Source: Corylus avellana (Eukaryota > Streptophyta > Magnoliopsida > Fagales > Betulaceae). Taken from it: DNA of 64,000 bases. Under the pieces are notes generated by a model, which saw only the letters and a list, made by a program, of their open reading frames with translations, was not told where the DNA came from and did not search any database. Of the stretch, positions 33,953 through 45,592 are shown in pieces. Position numbers and translations under genes: made by a program. Location: the NCBI RefSeq assembly GCF_901000735.1, contig NC_081542.1, positions 22,335,093 through 22,399,092 of the forward strand, given 5' to 3'. Position 1 is the stretch's first letter; each line of letters opens with the position of its first letter.

Positions 33953-34700
33953 ACATTTAAATTTAGGATTAAATACAATTTTAGTAGGTTTATACCAAAA
34001 TTAAATAGTCACATGTATTTTCAAAAATATCATAAATAGTATTAGTGGTAAACTAATAAACCCACTTAATACCTCTGTCAAGATTTCATTAAGTTTTTTA
34101 ATGGAACACCACGTCACCCTTACATGTGGGCATCACCTAGCATGGTATCTGAATTTTTGGGTGCCACATCATATTTTATTTTTAAGAAAAAAAACAAAAA
34201 ATAAAAAAATAAAATAAAATACTCTGGGGTAGCCAAACCAAGGCCCAGACCAGCCATCTAGGGGTGGCCGAACCAACCCCAGGGCCCAAAGGGGTGGTTC
34301 GACCACCCCTAGACGGCCAGCCCAGGATTGGTCGAACCACCCCAGGCCAAAAGGGGTGGCTGGCCACCCCCCTATGGGGTGGTTCAACCACCTCAAGGTA
34401 TTTTCTTCTTCTTCTTCTTCTTCTTCTTTTTATTTATTTTTTATTTTTCGGATTTAAAAAATAAAATAAAATATGACGTGGCACCCAAAAATCTAGGTAC
34501 CACATCACATGGTGCCCACGTGTAAGGGTGTCATGGCGTTCCGTTAAAAAACTTAATGGAATCTTGATAGAAGTAACAAGTGGGTTTATTAGCTTACCAC
34601 AAATATCATTCGCAATATGTTTAAAAATTGAAGTAACTATTTGATTTTGGTGTAAACCACATGAACTGAAATAGTATTTAAACTTTAAATTTAATCATTT
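33953..34700. mobile_element. Foldback element with about 240-bp arms
   Basis: The left arm (about 33953-34195) and right arm (about 34440-34700) are inverted repeats. Landmarks are CTAATAAACCCACTT on the left with AAGTGGGTTTATTAG-like sequence on the right, and TTTTTGGGTGCCAC with GTGGCACCCAAAAA. The centre is rich in GGGGTGG/CCACCCC. No coding capacity is seen. Copy A has only the left arm (10930-11085). Confidence 0.7.
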
Positions 34701-34859
34701 AATCAACATTTTAATGCTTGATTTAAGTGAATATGTTTAATTCCAAGAACTTTGATTATGATATTATGTTAAATTATCATTTACCTCAATAATTTAAGCA
34801 GATAAAAACAAGGTAATTTTAATGATTTAGAACGTCGCTTATGTGAAAGCAGAAATTGC

Positions 34860-35262
34860 ACAAACTAGGCCAAAACAAGAAAGAGAAGAATGAATCAAAG
34901 CTTTGGATGTGCATAGAAGGACAAGGCTTTGGAAGTTGAAGGCTGCATTCAGCAGTGGTGGTTCATCGGCTGCTGGCATTTGGTGGTTAGAGGTAGAACT
35001 TTCAACGGAGAGGGTGTAAATTTCGTTTGGGAATGGATGTTTTCGGAAAGTCTTGAAAGAGAGATATATGTTTTGAATTTCAACAAGTTTCATGCAATAA
35101 CGGCCTGGATTGTTAAAATTATGACTTGGGCAATTTCAAAGAATAGCCGGGATCCTGATCCAATCTTCAGTGGTTGTTCCAGTAAAGCCTCTTGGAAATA
35201 ATTTGGATGGTGGTGATGGTGGTTGTTCCAGTAAAGCCTCTTGAAAATAATTTGGATGGTGC
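34860..35262 (+). pseudogene. Unrecognised coding-like fragment
   Basis: Base composition is less AT-rich here, and a frame of 90 codons (34929-35201) is open: it includes WWFIGCWHLVVRGRTFNGEG and FHAITAWIVKIMTWAISKNS. I recognise no domain. The end is tandemly duplicated (GGTTGTTCCAGTAAAGCCTC at about 35172 and 35222). It may be a captured gene fragment. Confidence 0.25.
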
Positions 35263-35769
35263 ATAAAATTCTTATTGAAATAAAATAATACAAATCTGAA
35301 CATTAATAATAAAATATATAAATTACAAGAGATAAAATTTAGAGTATGGGAAGATCTCACAATGCTATAAAATCACGTAACGACGTTGTCCTTAAAAGTT
35401 GATTCGTGCCTCTTGGAATGTATAACTCAGTGCGATCGGATCTTTTTACACGCACCCTCACAGGATTAGACTATAGCGTCTAACTTCGTTAAGGACGTAC
35501 TTCCAATATCAAAGTATACTAGAACAACCCTTTAATTTGTTTGAAAAATTCAGTATGAAGATGATGGAAAATGAAACAAAAATACTCTCCATATTGCTAT
35601 TCCGTAGAAAGATAATATACTGGAACAAAACTTTTGTATAGACACAAAAGTTGAAAAACAATAAGAAGTATATTACTCCTTTTTAAAAAACTCGCCTTGT
35701 CTTGGAAAACTGAGAATATATATAGATATTGGAAGTTGGTTTTGTCTTAAAGCTCATAACCAAGTGTTA
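35263..35769. other. Unassigned spacer
   Basis: AT-rich with no open frame of note and no repeat that I can pair within the window. Confidence 0.4.
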
Positions 35770-36647
35770 AAGACCAAGGGATTCGGATCCCCTCTAATTG
35801 AGAATTGGAGATTCTCGAATTCACGGTGAAGATCACTTAAAAGAGATCCAACGCTTATAATGATGCCACATGTCCCACTAAATAAATAATAATAAAATAT
35901 TATTTAACTTAAAAAAAATAAATAATAAAAAATATATAATTTTTATTGTTATTATTATTTGGCCTTGGGGGGCCGGTCTGGGCCACCCCCATGGCCAAAC
36001 GGTAGCCCTTGGTGGTGGTTCAGCCACCCCTAAGGGCCAAAAGTCCAAAAAAAAACCCGTGGGTTTGGCCCTTGGGGGTGGCCGAACCACCCCCGGCAAC
36101 TGTTTGACCATGGGGTGGCTTCGGCCACTTACAAGCTAACATGTGAAGCCACCTATGGCCTAGCAGGTTGCCCTTGGGGGTGGTTCGGCCACCCCCAAGG
36201 GCCAAAAGTCTAAAAACAAAATCCGAACCCATTTTTTCTTTTTGGACTTTTGTCACCACCAAGGGCCATGGGAAGGCCGAACCGGCCGGTCTGGGGTGGC
36301 CGAAGCCACCCCCATGGCCAAACGGTGGCCCTTGGGGGTGGCTCAGCGACTCCAAGGGCCAAAATTCCAAAAAATAATAATAATAATAATAAATAACCTC
36401 CAAAGTTAGCACATGGAGACCCCCCCTTAACAGAGAAGGAGTAACCATTCAAGTCTGTGCAGTGTTCTTCCAAGCTTGATTTCATAGTTTAAGGAAGAAG
36501 AAGATGACTCTGCTATAGCTGCAAATGATGAGCCTTGGTTTGCAAAACAAATATATTTGTTTATTATTTTGTTTTTTTTCTAATTTTTTTTTTTTAAAAA
36601 AAATTAAATATTTTATTATTATTTATTTAGTGGGACACGTGGCATCA

Positions 36648-37377
36648 TGTTGTGCCAATTACCCACCTAAATTAATAGGCGAATACTCGGTACATTTTAC
36701 TCGCAAGNNNNNNNNNNNNNNNNNNNNNNNNNNNNNNNNNNNNNNNNNNNNNNNNNNNNNNNNNNNNNNNNNNNNNNNNNNNNNNNNNNNNNNNNNNNNN
36801 NNNNNNNCCTATAAACTACATAACAAAATAAAAGGTGGAAGAGAAGAAAAACCCAAACTTGATCTAGCTTTCGGTTCCTTTCCAAAACTTGTGCCTTTTT
36901 CTCCACACTTTTTCCTAGAGGCTTAGAGGTTTATTTATAGGCTTAGGAAAACATAGAAGCCCTAGTAAACCTAGTAAAACCAAAGCTCTAACTTCCTAGT
37001 CCAATTAGGATTAGGAAAACCTAATTTTGGGGTGAAAAAGGAGTCTTGCCTGCATCTGATTTTTTTCTAGCGCACGAGTGCGCTCGATCACACTTCTGCG
37101 ATCGATCCCACTGATGTTGCACTCGAGCATGATTCTTGTGGGAGTGCACGCAGCTGCTTGTGTGAATGATCCTTGATCTGGTGCTCGATCCCAAAGCTCC
37201 AGATTTTCAAAAAAATGCCCTTCAAGTCCGAAATTTTCATAATTGCTTCATTTTCTTCAAAAACCTATAAAAAGACATAAAACACAAAAAGGAAACAAAA
37301 CATCAAATAATAACAAAAGTAAGAGCCCAACATATGTAAATTAAAGGGCTAAAATATGACTATTTTAGCTCTTATCA
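36648..37377 (-). mobile_element. Solo LTR (minus strand) inside the foldback element
   Basis: Starts TGTTGTGCC and ends CTTATCA, with the 5-bp duplication CATCA on both sides (36643-36647, 37378-37382). It belongs to the LTR family at 38536, 43076 and 54210. The 100-N gap lies inside it, so its true length is unknown, and an internal region hidden in the gap cannot be excluded. Confidence 0.78.
36708..36807. other. Assembly gap, 100 N
   Basis: One hundred N inside the LTR at 36648-37377. Related LTRs are about 1470 bp, so roughly 0.8 kb could be missing. Confidence 0.98.
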
Positions 37378-38535
37378 CATCAACATAGGCGTTGGATCTC
37401 TTTCAAGTGATCCTGACTGTTAATTCGGGAATCTCGAATTCCCCTCTAATTTGAGGGGATCCAGATCCAAGACCAAGTGGGCAAAACGACCACAAATAGT
37501 TAAAGAAAATTCATTGGGTTTAATGATTGAATGTCAAAAAAACGTATGGAAAACAAATAGACTTTAATGACCAACGATCATAAGTATTACAACTGATTTT
37601 TTGCTTTCATAAAAACTCATGATCAAACGGTAAGATGTTTAAGAGGTTGAACGCAAATGGTCAATAAGAAACTAGATGACTTGGGTGAAACTAGATGACT
37701 TATTAGATAGATACTTTGGCATATACATATGTGATCAAAAAAAAAAAAAAAATCATTGATAAGCTTTTCACAAAATAACTGGGCCTCTTGCCTCAAAGCA
37801 TTGAGTGTTCGCGTCAAAAGGTGAAAATTTTTGATTTGATTAATGTCATGGTTAGTTTGGTTTCGTAGCCTTTTTGACTCGAGTTAGTAAGTCCTAAGGG
37901 TGTCTCTATACCTAATGCCCTAAAACCATCTGATTTTGGAGTTATTGACTTAACACTCGTTACATGGGTCAATTAGAAAGCTTAAGGGAACCAAACATTG
38001 TACAACTGGCCGAAAAAATAAATAAATAAATAAAATATGTCATTGTTGTTTATTTTAATAGAGATTTCAGTGAACTTTGAGATATGAAGACATTAGACAT
38101 TGGAAATACTTGGAAGCCTCATAATTTTGTGTTAGTTCACTTTACACTATCTTTAAACTTGTGATGTTCTAGTATGTCCTTTGTAAGTAATTGAACTTTG
38201 AGATTCCGATTCATTATGAAGATGGAGTTCATCTTTTTACGCTTGCTAATGAAAGAAAATCATGATCTTGAGTAATACCTTAATTTTTGGATAACATGAA
38301 CTATTGCATAATGTTTGTGGGTAACATTCCTGAAAAACCCTCACAAGACTTCACTCGTCCTCTAGGAAATTCCTAGGATTTAAAAGGCTTGTTGCATATG
38401 CTAAATGCAATCGTACATCCCACGAAAGATGGATTTATCTTTTTGTTTTTTTTTTTGTTTTTTGTTTTTTTGTTTTTTCATTTTGTTTTTAGTTTCGTAT
38501 TGCTAAGGGACTAGCAATATGTAAGTTTAGGAGTG

Positions 38536-40006
38536 TGATAAGTGCCAAAATATTCATATTTTAGCCCTTAAACTTATATGTGTTAATTTCTTAGTATTGT
38601 TAGTTTGTGGCATTTTGTTTCATTTTTGTATTTTCTTTGTTTTATAGGTTTTTGGTAAAAAAGAAAGCATTTCCGAAAAAGTTCCAAGCTTAAAGGGCAA
38701 ATTGGGAAGACCTAGAAGATATGATTAAGTTTAACCAATCATAATATGATGTGGTTAAGTTTAATCAAATAAAGAAAATGATTAAATCGGAATTTATCAA
38801 ATTAGAGTCAAAATCGGATTGGATTCAAAATTGGATTTTGCACACGTCTCAGTATTTTGATTATAATATCCAATTGAGGTGATTCAAGTGGCATTAGAAA
38901 GCTAAGTCAAAATGCTACAAATTGTTATGAAATAGCATTTTCCTAATTCGGAGCGCCGCAATACCAAAATCACCCTACAAGATAAGAATGCAATTCTGAG
39001 CGAATTCTATTCTGATTTGGACTTAGGTTTTCTTTATCCTAATTAGACTAGGACTTAAATCTCTGAATTTCCTTGGATTACTAGGACTTCTAAGACTCTC
39101 CTAAGCCCTATAAATACACCTCTAAGCCTCACAATTCAATACACAATTTCAAATAGACAACTTTGGGAAGAAGAATTGGAGGCTACTTCTAGGAGCGGTT
39201 TTCGGTTATTTCTTTCCCTTTTCTTTTTTAGTTTTCTTTTAGTTATGTGTAACTAACTTTTAAGGAGGGCTAGATTGAAGCCCTAATTATGTTTATTTAA
39301 TATTTTAATATTGGGGCTTTTGTGATAATTATATTGTGATGCTTAACTTGATTAATTCCTGTTTTATTGAATTCCTCGTATGTATATTATTGGCTATTAT
39401 ATGTATATGGTATGAATTAGTTAATTAAATCAATTTGGATGACCGAGTCCTTGTTTTAATAAGAATAACAAAAGAAATCCGCACCGGATTCTTGGGTTAA
39501 TCAATATGGAAAACCGGAAGTATACACCCATGCCCCAGATTCTGTGTGTTTGTCGATTTTCATAGATTTATGCTTTCTTAAAGAACAACTTAGTATACAC
39601 CCATGCTAAATCATTTGAGAAAAAAAAAAGTTAGAGTATACACCCATACCTAACTTGTTGTTTAGGGAAATCAATAGCTTAAGGAGTATACACCCATGCC
39701 CTTAGGTTGGCAAACATTAGGTATTCATAATATGATTAGATCATTAGCATATTGTTATATTATTTGAGCATGATTAGTGGTGGATATCAAAGCCCTACCT
39801 TTACTTTATCTTTCTATCTTTTTCTTTCTTTTTAATAATATCAATTTAGTGGCAACTTGATATTTTTAACCAATTCTAAACAAAATCAACAATCCTCGTG
39901 GGATCGATCTCGTACTTGCTGCACTATACTATCGTTTGATCTTGTACACTTGCGAGTAAAACGTACTAAATATTATCTATTAATTTAGGTAGTATTTGGC
40001 ACAACA
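38536..40006 (+). repeat. LTR, first of the array
   Basis: Starts TGATAAGTGCC, ends GGCACAACA, 1471 bp. It contains four spaced copies of TATACACCCAT and a CCTATAAATACACC promoter box near 39107. Confidence 0.82.
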
Positions 40007-40333
40007 ATACCCTTAAGTTGGCAAACATTAAATATACCAGTATAATTAACGTATTGGCATATTGTTATCTTAATTAGTCTAATTAGTGGTGGATATCAAA
40101 ACCCTAATCCTTTTTAGTTTTAGTTTATCTTTTATTTTATTTCTTTATTTTAATTTAATCATGACAATTGAATTTATCTGTTAATTAATTAGGAAATTAT
40201 TTCTAAACATAATTTACCAATCCTCATGGGAATAATCTCGTATTTGCCTGCTATATTATGATTTGATCTTGTACACTTGTGAGTAAAACGTACTAAATAT
40301 TATCTATTAATTTAGGTAGTATTTGGCACAACA
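40007..40333 (+). repeat. Duplicated 3' end of the LTR
   Basis: Repeats the LTR segment that begins near 39690 (CCCTTAAGTTGGCAAACATT) through GGCACAACA, with noticeable divergence. It sits where a primer-binding site would be expected. Confidence 0.78.
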
Positions 40334-40502
40334 CGATTGAGTGCACTAGCCAGTGAGATCGATCGTACATCTGGACACCAGCACTAGAATTGTTTAATTA
40401 CAGATCTAATTTTTTCTTTTCATGTAGGGTCATTCAAGTCTGCATTTTCGTAAGTCCTTATTTTTAATTTTGTTTTTATTTCCCTTTTAATTTTAATTTC
40501 TT

Positions 40503-40715
40503 TTGGTTATTATTTTTTTTTTTTCACAAATGTGGGGAGCCATTCCGACACCCCATGGACCATGTTCATATTGCCATGATCCTTATCACCAAGTTAGAGA
40601 TTGTCCTTCAACAAGACAATTTTTTAACTATTCTTATGAGCATATGAGCACATCATTCTCTAGACCAGCGAACAACGGATATCCTGATTCCTATAATACA
40701 ACATGGAGCCAATAG
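40503..40715 (+). pseudogene. Gag zinc-knuckle fragment
   Basis: Contains CSYCHDPYHQVRDC, a CX2CX4HX4C zinc knuckle of the type found in retrotransposon Gag nucleocapsids, followed by a Ser/Tyr/Asn-rich tail and a stop. It is a short piece of the gag of the array element. No protease follows. Confidence 0.6.
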
Positions 40716-40991
40716 TCTAATCTCTTGTGGCAAGCTCAAGCTCCTGAAGATCATGCTCCACAATTTCATGAACTGTGTCATTAATCATCTTCACATAGTG
40801 GTCAATCGTACTCCTTTCTTAGCCACAGTGATTCCAATATGCAACTGCTGGAATACAGTGCCAAGTTAGAAGCATACCGAGAAGAGCCACCTCTTGAGAG
40901 TTTTAATTTAGAAGAGAGTACTTGCTATCAAGAAGAGTAGCCATCTCCCATCAATTGGCCTCAACAATACCAAGAAGCTCCACCTCCTCCA

Positions 40992-41519
40992 ATGAGTTCT
41001 AACTTAGAAGAAACGATGTTAGCTTTTCTTACCCACAATAAGGCCTATAATCAACAGTTGCAATCCACCATGGCAAAGATAGAGGTTCACTTCAAGCAAA
41101 TATCAGAAACTCTCAAAGAAGAAGTGCTCCAAGATCAATCGGTGGCCAATTACAATGGACACTACATGGAGGATGAGTGCACTTACTATCAAGAGCAAGA
41201 AATCACCACATTGAGGAGTGAAGAAGTGGTTGAAAATCAAGTGGAAGAAAGGAAGGAGGAGCAAATTGAGGTTCCACAAGAACCACGTCGGGAAAAAGAA
41301 GAGAGCACAAAAACTTCTTCAACATCAGCTCTTATTCCCGAAGTACCAAAAGGCCAGGAGAGTAGTGTGTTAGGGATATTAAATGAGCTAATTGAGGACA
41401 TCAAGATAGAAAAACTCTTCAAGTATTTTCCTCATACTCTTCTAGTTCATGATTCCCTATCGGATGAGAAACTATTTGAGAAGATTCAGAGGGGTCCACC
41501 CTTATCTATAGACAATTAG
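40992..41519 (+). pseudogene. Gag-like coiled-coil fragment
   Basis: An open frame of 175 codons. The N-terminal part (LEETMLAFLTHNKAYNQQLQ, MAKIEVHFKQISETL) resembles the coiled-coil linker after Gag in plant Gypsy polyproteins. It is followed by a Glu-rich stretch (EEVVENQVEERKEEQIEVPQ) and a C-terminus ending in PPLSIDN and a stop. No pol domain follows, so the element is non-autonomous. The cellular function, if any, is unknown. Confidence 0.5.
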
Positions 41520-43075
41520 AATTACCTTTCTATAGGTAAAATTCATTCTCTATGGTCCAAGAGAAGAAAAGATTGGTGCTTCAAATTTAATCTCAATGGT
41601 CAGAAAGCACTGAGGGCATCAAGGATGAGGATTTCGTTGGCTTGGCGGGTCCCATATATTTTGACTAAATGAGTCAGCTTCATAGGTTCGAGCACAGGCC
41701 CTATGCACTCGAGTTCTTTATCAAGCCAAGGTTCATGATCTCCATCCAGGGTTTATCCTTTCCTTTGTTGTTCCATGTTAATTCTATGATTATATTTTTA
41801 CAATAATGTGTTGCACCTGACTGGTATTTGGTTGGAGTATCATTTATTTGTTTTAAGGACAAGTGTCCTTGCATTCAAATTTGGAGGTATGCTATGAGCC
41901 ATACCTATTCCAGCTAAGTTTGCTCATCTCCTTAATATGATCTTTCCTTTGTATATACACATTGAACGCAATATATAATTTAAGTTTGGGGGTATGGAGA
42001 TATTTACACACACATTGTCCCATTCTTGAAAAAAAATGCATGTTCATGTTTGTCTTAAAATTTTGGTTGATCTTGGAAAAAAAAAATTGTGATTTGAATT
42101 TCATTGGTGAACTTAAAATTTTGAACACATGATCTGATGATAGAATTTTTAAGTTTGGTTACTTGCTTTAGGCATTTGAGAATTCACCTGTTTGATCTGA
42201 TTTGACACAACCGCATTAGCACATAATTTGTGGGGTATGAGATGAGAGTTTGATGTGTATGCTTTGATGTCTTGAGTGAAACTAGATGACTTATTAGTTG
42301 GATACTTTGGCATAATATTTAAAATATATATATATATGATCATTGATAAACTTCTTATTAAGTAACTGAATCTCCTGCCTCAGTACGCAATGAGTGTTCA
42401 TGTCAAAATGTGAAGAATGTTGATTTGGTTAATGTCATGATTTGTTTGGTTTCATAGCCTTTTTGACTCGAGTTAGTAATGTTCTAAAACCACCTAGTTT
42501 GGGATTCATTCACTTAACACTCGTTACATGGGTCAGTTAGAAAGCTTAAGAGAACCAAACATTACACAGCCTGACCAACAAGAAAACAAAAAAATGTTAT
42601 GCCATAGTTATTCATTCTTATGAGGACTTCAGTAAACATTGAGATATTGAGACTTTGTACATTGGAAATAATTAGAAGCTTTATATTTATGTGCTAGTTC
42701 GATATACATTATTTCGAACTTATGATGCCTTAACCTGTCTTTTAAAAGTAATTAGACTTTAAAATTCAATTTATTGAGAAGATGGAGTTTATCTATTTAT
42801 GCTTTCTAATGAATGAGAATCAAGGTTTTGAGTGATACTTCAATTTTTGGATAACATGAACTTTGCATAATGTTTGTGGATAACATTCCTGAAAAACCCT
42901 CACGAGACCTCACTCGTCCTCTAGGGAATACTTAGGGGTTTAAAAAACTTGTTGTATACGCTAAATGCAATCGTACATCCCACGAAAGAATGATTTATCT
43001 TTTTGTTTTCTGTCTTTATTTTTGTTTTTAGTTTCGTATTGCTAAGGGACTAGCCATATATAAGTTTGAGGGATG
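41520..43075 (+). other. 3' interior of the array element
   Basis: Non-coding. Its right two-thirds (about 42200-43075) match 37590-38535, including ACATCCCACGAAAGA and TTTCGTATTGCTAAGGGACT just before the LTR. Confidence 0.6.
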
Positions 43076-44544
43076 TGATAAATGCTAAAAGCCCTTTAAT
43101 TTACATTTGTTAATTTCTTAGTCTTGTTATTTTATGCTTTGTTATTTCCTTTTTGTGTTTTCTTTTAGTTTTGAGGATATTGAAGAAAAAGAAGCGTTTC
43201 TAGAAATTTTCAGCCTTAAAGCACACTTTGAGAAGACCTAGAAGATATGGTTAAGTTTAATCAAATCAAGGAAATGATTAAATCGGAATTTCTCTAATTG
43301 GAGTCAAAATCGGATTGGATTCAAATTTGAATTATGCACATATCTCAATATTTTGACCATAATTATCTTCTCAAGTATCGGATTGAGGTGATTCTAGTGG
43401 AATTGGAAAGATAACTTAAAATAATACAAATCATTGTGAAATAGAATTTTCCTAATTTTGAAGTTTACTATGCTAAAATCGTCCCGCAATATAAGAACGC
43501 AAATCTGGACAATTCCTATTCTGATTTGTACTTGGATTGCTTCCTAATTTGACTAGGCAATTGAAGTCCGTTTTCTATGATTCCTAAGGCTTCTAGGATT
43601 TTCCTAAGCCTATAAATACACCTCTAAGCCTCACAATTTAATCTACAATTCCAGACTTGCTTTGGGAGAAGAATTGACGGCTCTTCAAGGAAGCATTTTT
43701 TGGGTTTATTCTTTTCTTTTTTATTTTATTGTGAAGATGATTAGCATTAAATTTATGTGTAACTAAATACTTTAGTAGGACTAGATTGAAGCCCTAATCA
43801 TGTCTCTTTAATATTTCAATATTGGTGTCTTTGTGATAATCATATTGTGATGCTTAACTTGATTATTCCCTACTTTATTGAATTCCTCATATGAATGTGT
43901 TTGGCCAACATATGTATATGGTATGGATTAATTATTTAAGTCAATTTGGATGACCGAGTCAAGGGCTTAATAGAATAACAAAGGATATCTTTACAGGTTC
44001 TTGGGGTAATCAACATGGGGAACCAGGAGTATACACTCATACCCTAGGCCTCATGTGTTTGTCGATTTCCATTGAATTATGCTTTCTTAAAGAACAACTT
44101 AGTATACACCCATGCTAAATCCTTTAAGAAAGAAAAAAATTAGAGTATACACCCATGCTAAATCCTTTAAGAAAGAAAAAAATTAGAGTGTACACCCATA
44201 CCTAATTCATTTACTTAGGGAAATCAATAGCTTAAGAAGTATACATCCATGCCTTTAGGTTGGCAAACATTAAGTAATCTTGATATGATTGGAACATTGA
44301 CATATTGTTATATTAATTGAGTATGATTAGCCCTACCCTTTCATTTATCTTTATTTCTTTTTCAACATATCAATTTCGTGACAATCTTGATATTTAATTT
44401 AGAAAATCAATTCTAAGCAAAATCAACAATCATCGTGGGAATGATCTCGTATTTGCCACATTATACTATCGTTTGATCTTGTGCACTTGCGAGTTAAAAT
44501 GTACCGATTATTATCTATTAATTTACGTAGTATTCGGCACAACA
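43076..44544 (+). repeat. LTR, last of the array
   Basis: Starts TGATAAATGCT, ends GGCACAACA, 1469 bp. It carries five copies of the TATACACCCAT-type motif because one unit of about 45 bp (at about 44103 and 44148) is tandemly duplicated. Confidence 0.82.
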
Positions 44545-44794
44545 ATAAGTCAATGGTGGATCCCACAAATCTGATGGTTGATCTATTGAATTTATAGGAA
44601 AATATGAGCGAAATATGACCACTAGCATTTTTTTTTTTGCATTTATCCCTAAATGTTTTTGATTTAATTACAATCATATAGTTGACTTTTTTTTTTTTTC
44701 TTTTTTAAATGTTTTGCTGCATGTTTTAATCATCAATGAGTTTCTTTTCTACACATTTTCTTTCCCAAAGGCACTTCGTAACAAAATACATTTC
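44545..44794. other. Short spacer before the LINE
   Basis: AT-rich with T-runs; nothing recognised. Confidence 0.4.
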
Positions 44795-45592
44795 GTGATG
44801 AAGAAGTTTTGGTGACGACATATGGATAATGATGCAAAAATCCATTGGGTGAACTGGACCAAAATAGGGAAATCAAAATTGAATGGGGGATTGGGGTTTC
44901 GGGACCTAGATAATTTCAATAAGGCATTGCTAGCAAAACAGGGTTGGCGTGTACTTCAAAACCCGGAGTCACTGGCTATAAAAATTGTAAAGGTAAAATA
45001 TTTTCCTACTAGTGTCATTCTTAGTGCACAACTGGGAAACCAACCCTCATATTTATGGAGGAGCATATGGTCTGCTAGAGATTTATTGAAGAAGGGGCAT
45101 ACTTGGAGAGTAGGGAATGGTGAGGAAATAAATTTTACTCACGACAAATCAGGAGGTCATGTGTACGCCTTATATACCTAGAAGGGGGCTTTCAAAAGGT
45201 GCAGTAGTGGCTGATCTTATTGATAGGAACACTCGGTGGTGGAATTCTACCTTGCTTATGGCAACCTTTGAAGAGGATACTATGGCAAAAATTAGTTAGA
45301 TTCCCCTTAGCATGTTCTTATACGTCTCGCTTCACAGATCCGTGGAAGAGCATTTGGCATATGAGGGCTCCAAATGTTGTAAAAGTGTTCATGTGGAAGG
45401 CGTGTCTCAATGCATTGCCGACAAAAGCCAATTTGTTTAAGAAGAAAATAGTGTCTGACTCTCTATGCCCTATAAGTGAGAAGGCGGAGGAAACAACGGA
45501 GCATGTTCTATGTAACTACCCCGTAGCTAGAGATGCATGGAGTGTATGTTGTCGGAAGCTTAAAAAATGCGATGAGATGTATGATGAGTTTA

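Larger units (their letters stand above)
24902..34105 (+). repeat. Segmental duplication, copy B
   Basis: This is the direct-repeat partner of 426-11090. It begins at the first base after a 100-N gap, so its true left boundary is unseen. It keeps the empty site of the first hAT element at 28845-28852 and the empty site of the second at the single ATGACGAG after 33885. It has its own hAT insertion (33365-33853), a longer HIPP coding sequence and an 84-bp tandem duplication upstream of that gene. Confidence 0.9.
35779..37468. mobile_element. Mutator-like foldback element split by a solo LTR
   Basis: The ends GGATTCGGATCCCC and (read inward) GGATCTGGATCCCC are flanked by the 9-bp duplication AAGACCAAG (35770-35778, 37469-37477), a length typical of Mutator-like elements. 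The arms run about 120 bp inward (35779-35900; 36603-36647 plus 37383-37468) and the centre is rich in GGCC/CCACCCC. The right arm is cut by the solo LTR at 36648-37377. With that removed, the arm reads continuously. Confidence 0.8.
37590..44544 (+). mobile_element. Multi-LTR array of a non-autonomous Gypsy-like element
   Basis: The order is a truncated 3' interior (37590-38535), an LTR (38536-40006), an extra copy of the last third of the LTR (40007-40333), a 2.7-kb interior (40334-43075) and an LTR (43076-44544). The two 3' interiors match each other: both have CTTTTTGACTCGAGTTAGTA and CACTCGTTACATGGGTCA. Such int-LTR-int-LTR chains arise by recombination between LTRs of neighbouring elements. 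No pol genes are seen. Confidence 0.78.

Noticed and set aside
36020..36485. Overlapping Gly/Pro-rich frames on both strands
   Set aside because: They result from the inverted GGCC/CCACCCC repeats in the centre of the foldback element.
38536..40333. A CRISPR-like array, because of spaced TATACACCCAT motifs
   Set aside because: The repeats are short, irregularly spaced and lie in a plant LTR. No cas genes are present and the genome is eukaryotic.
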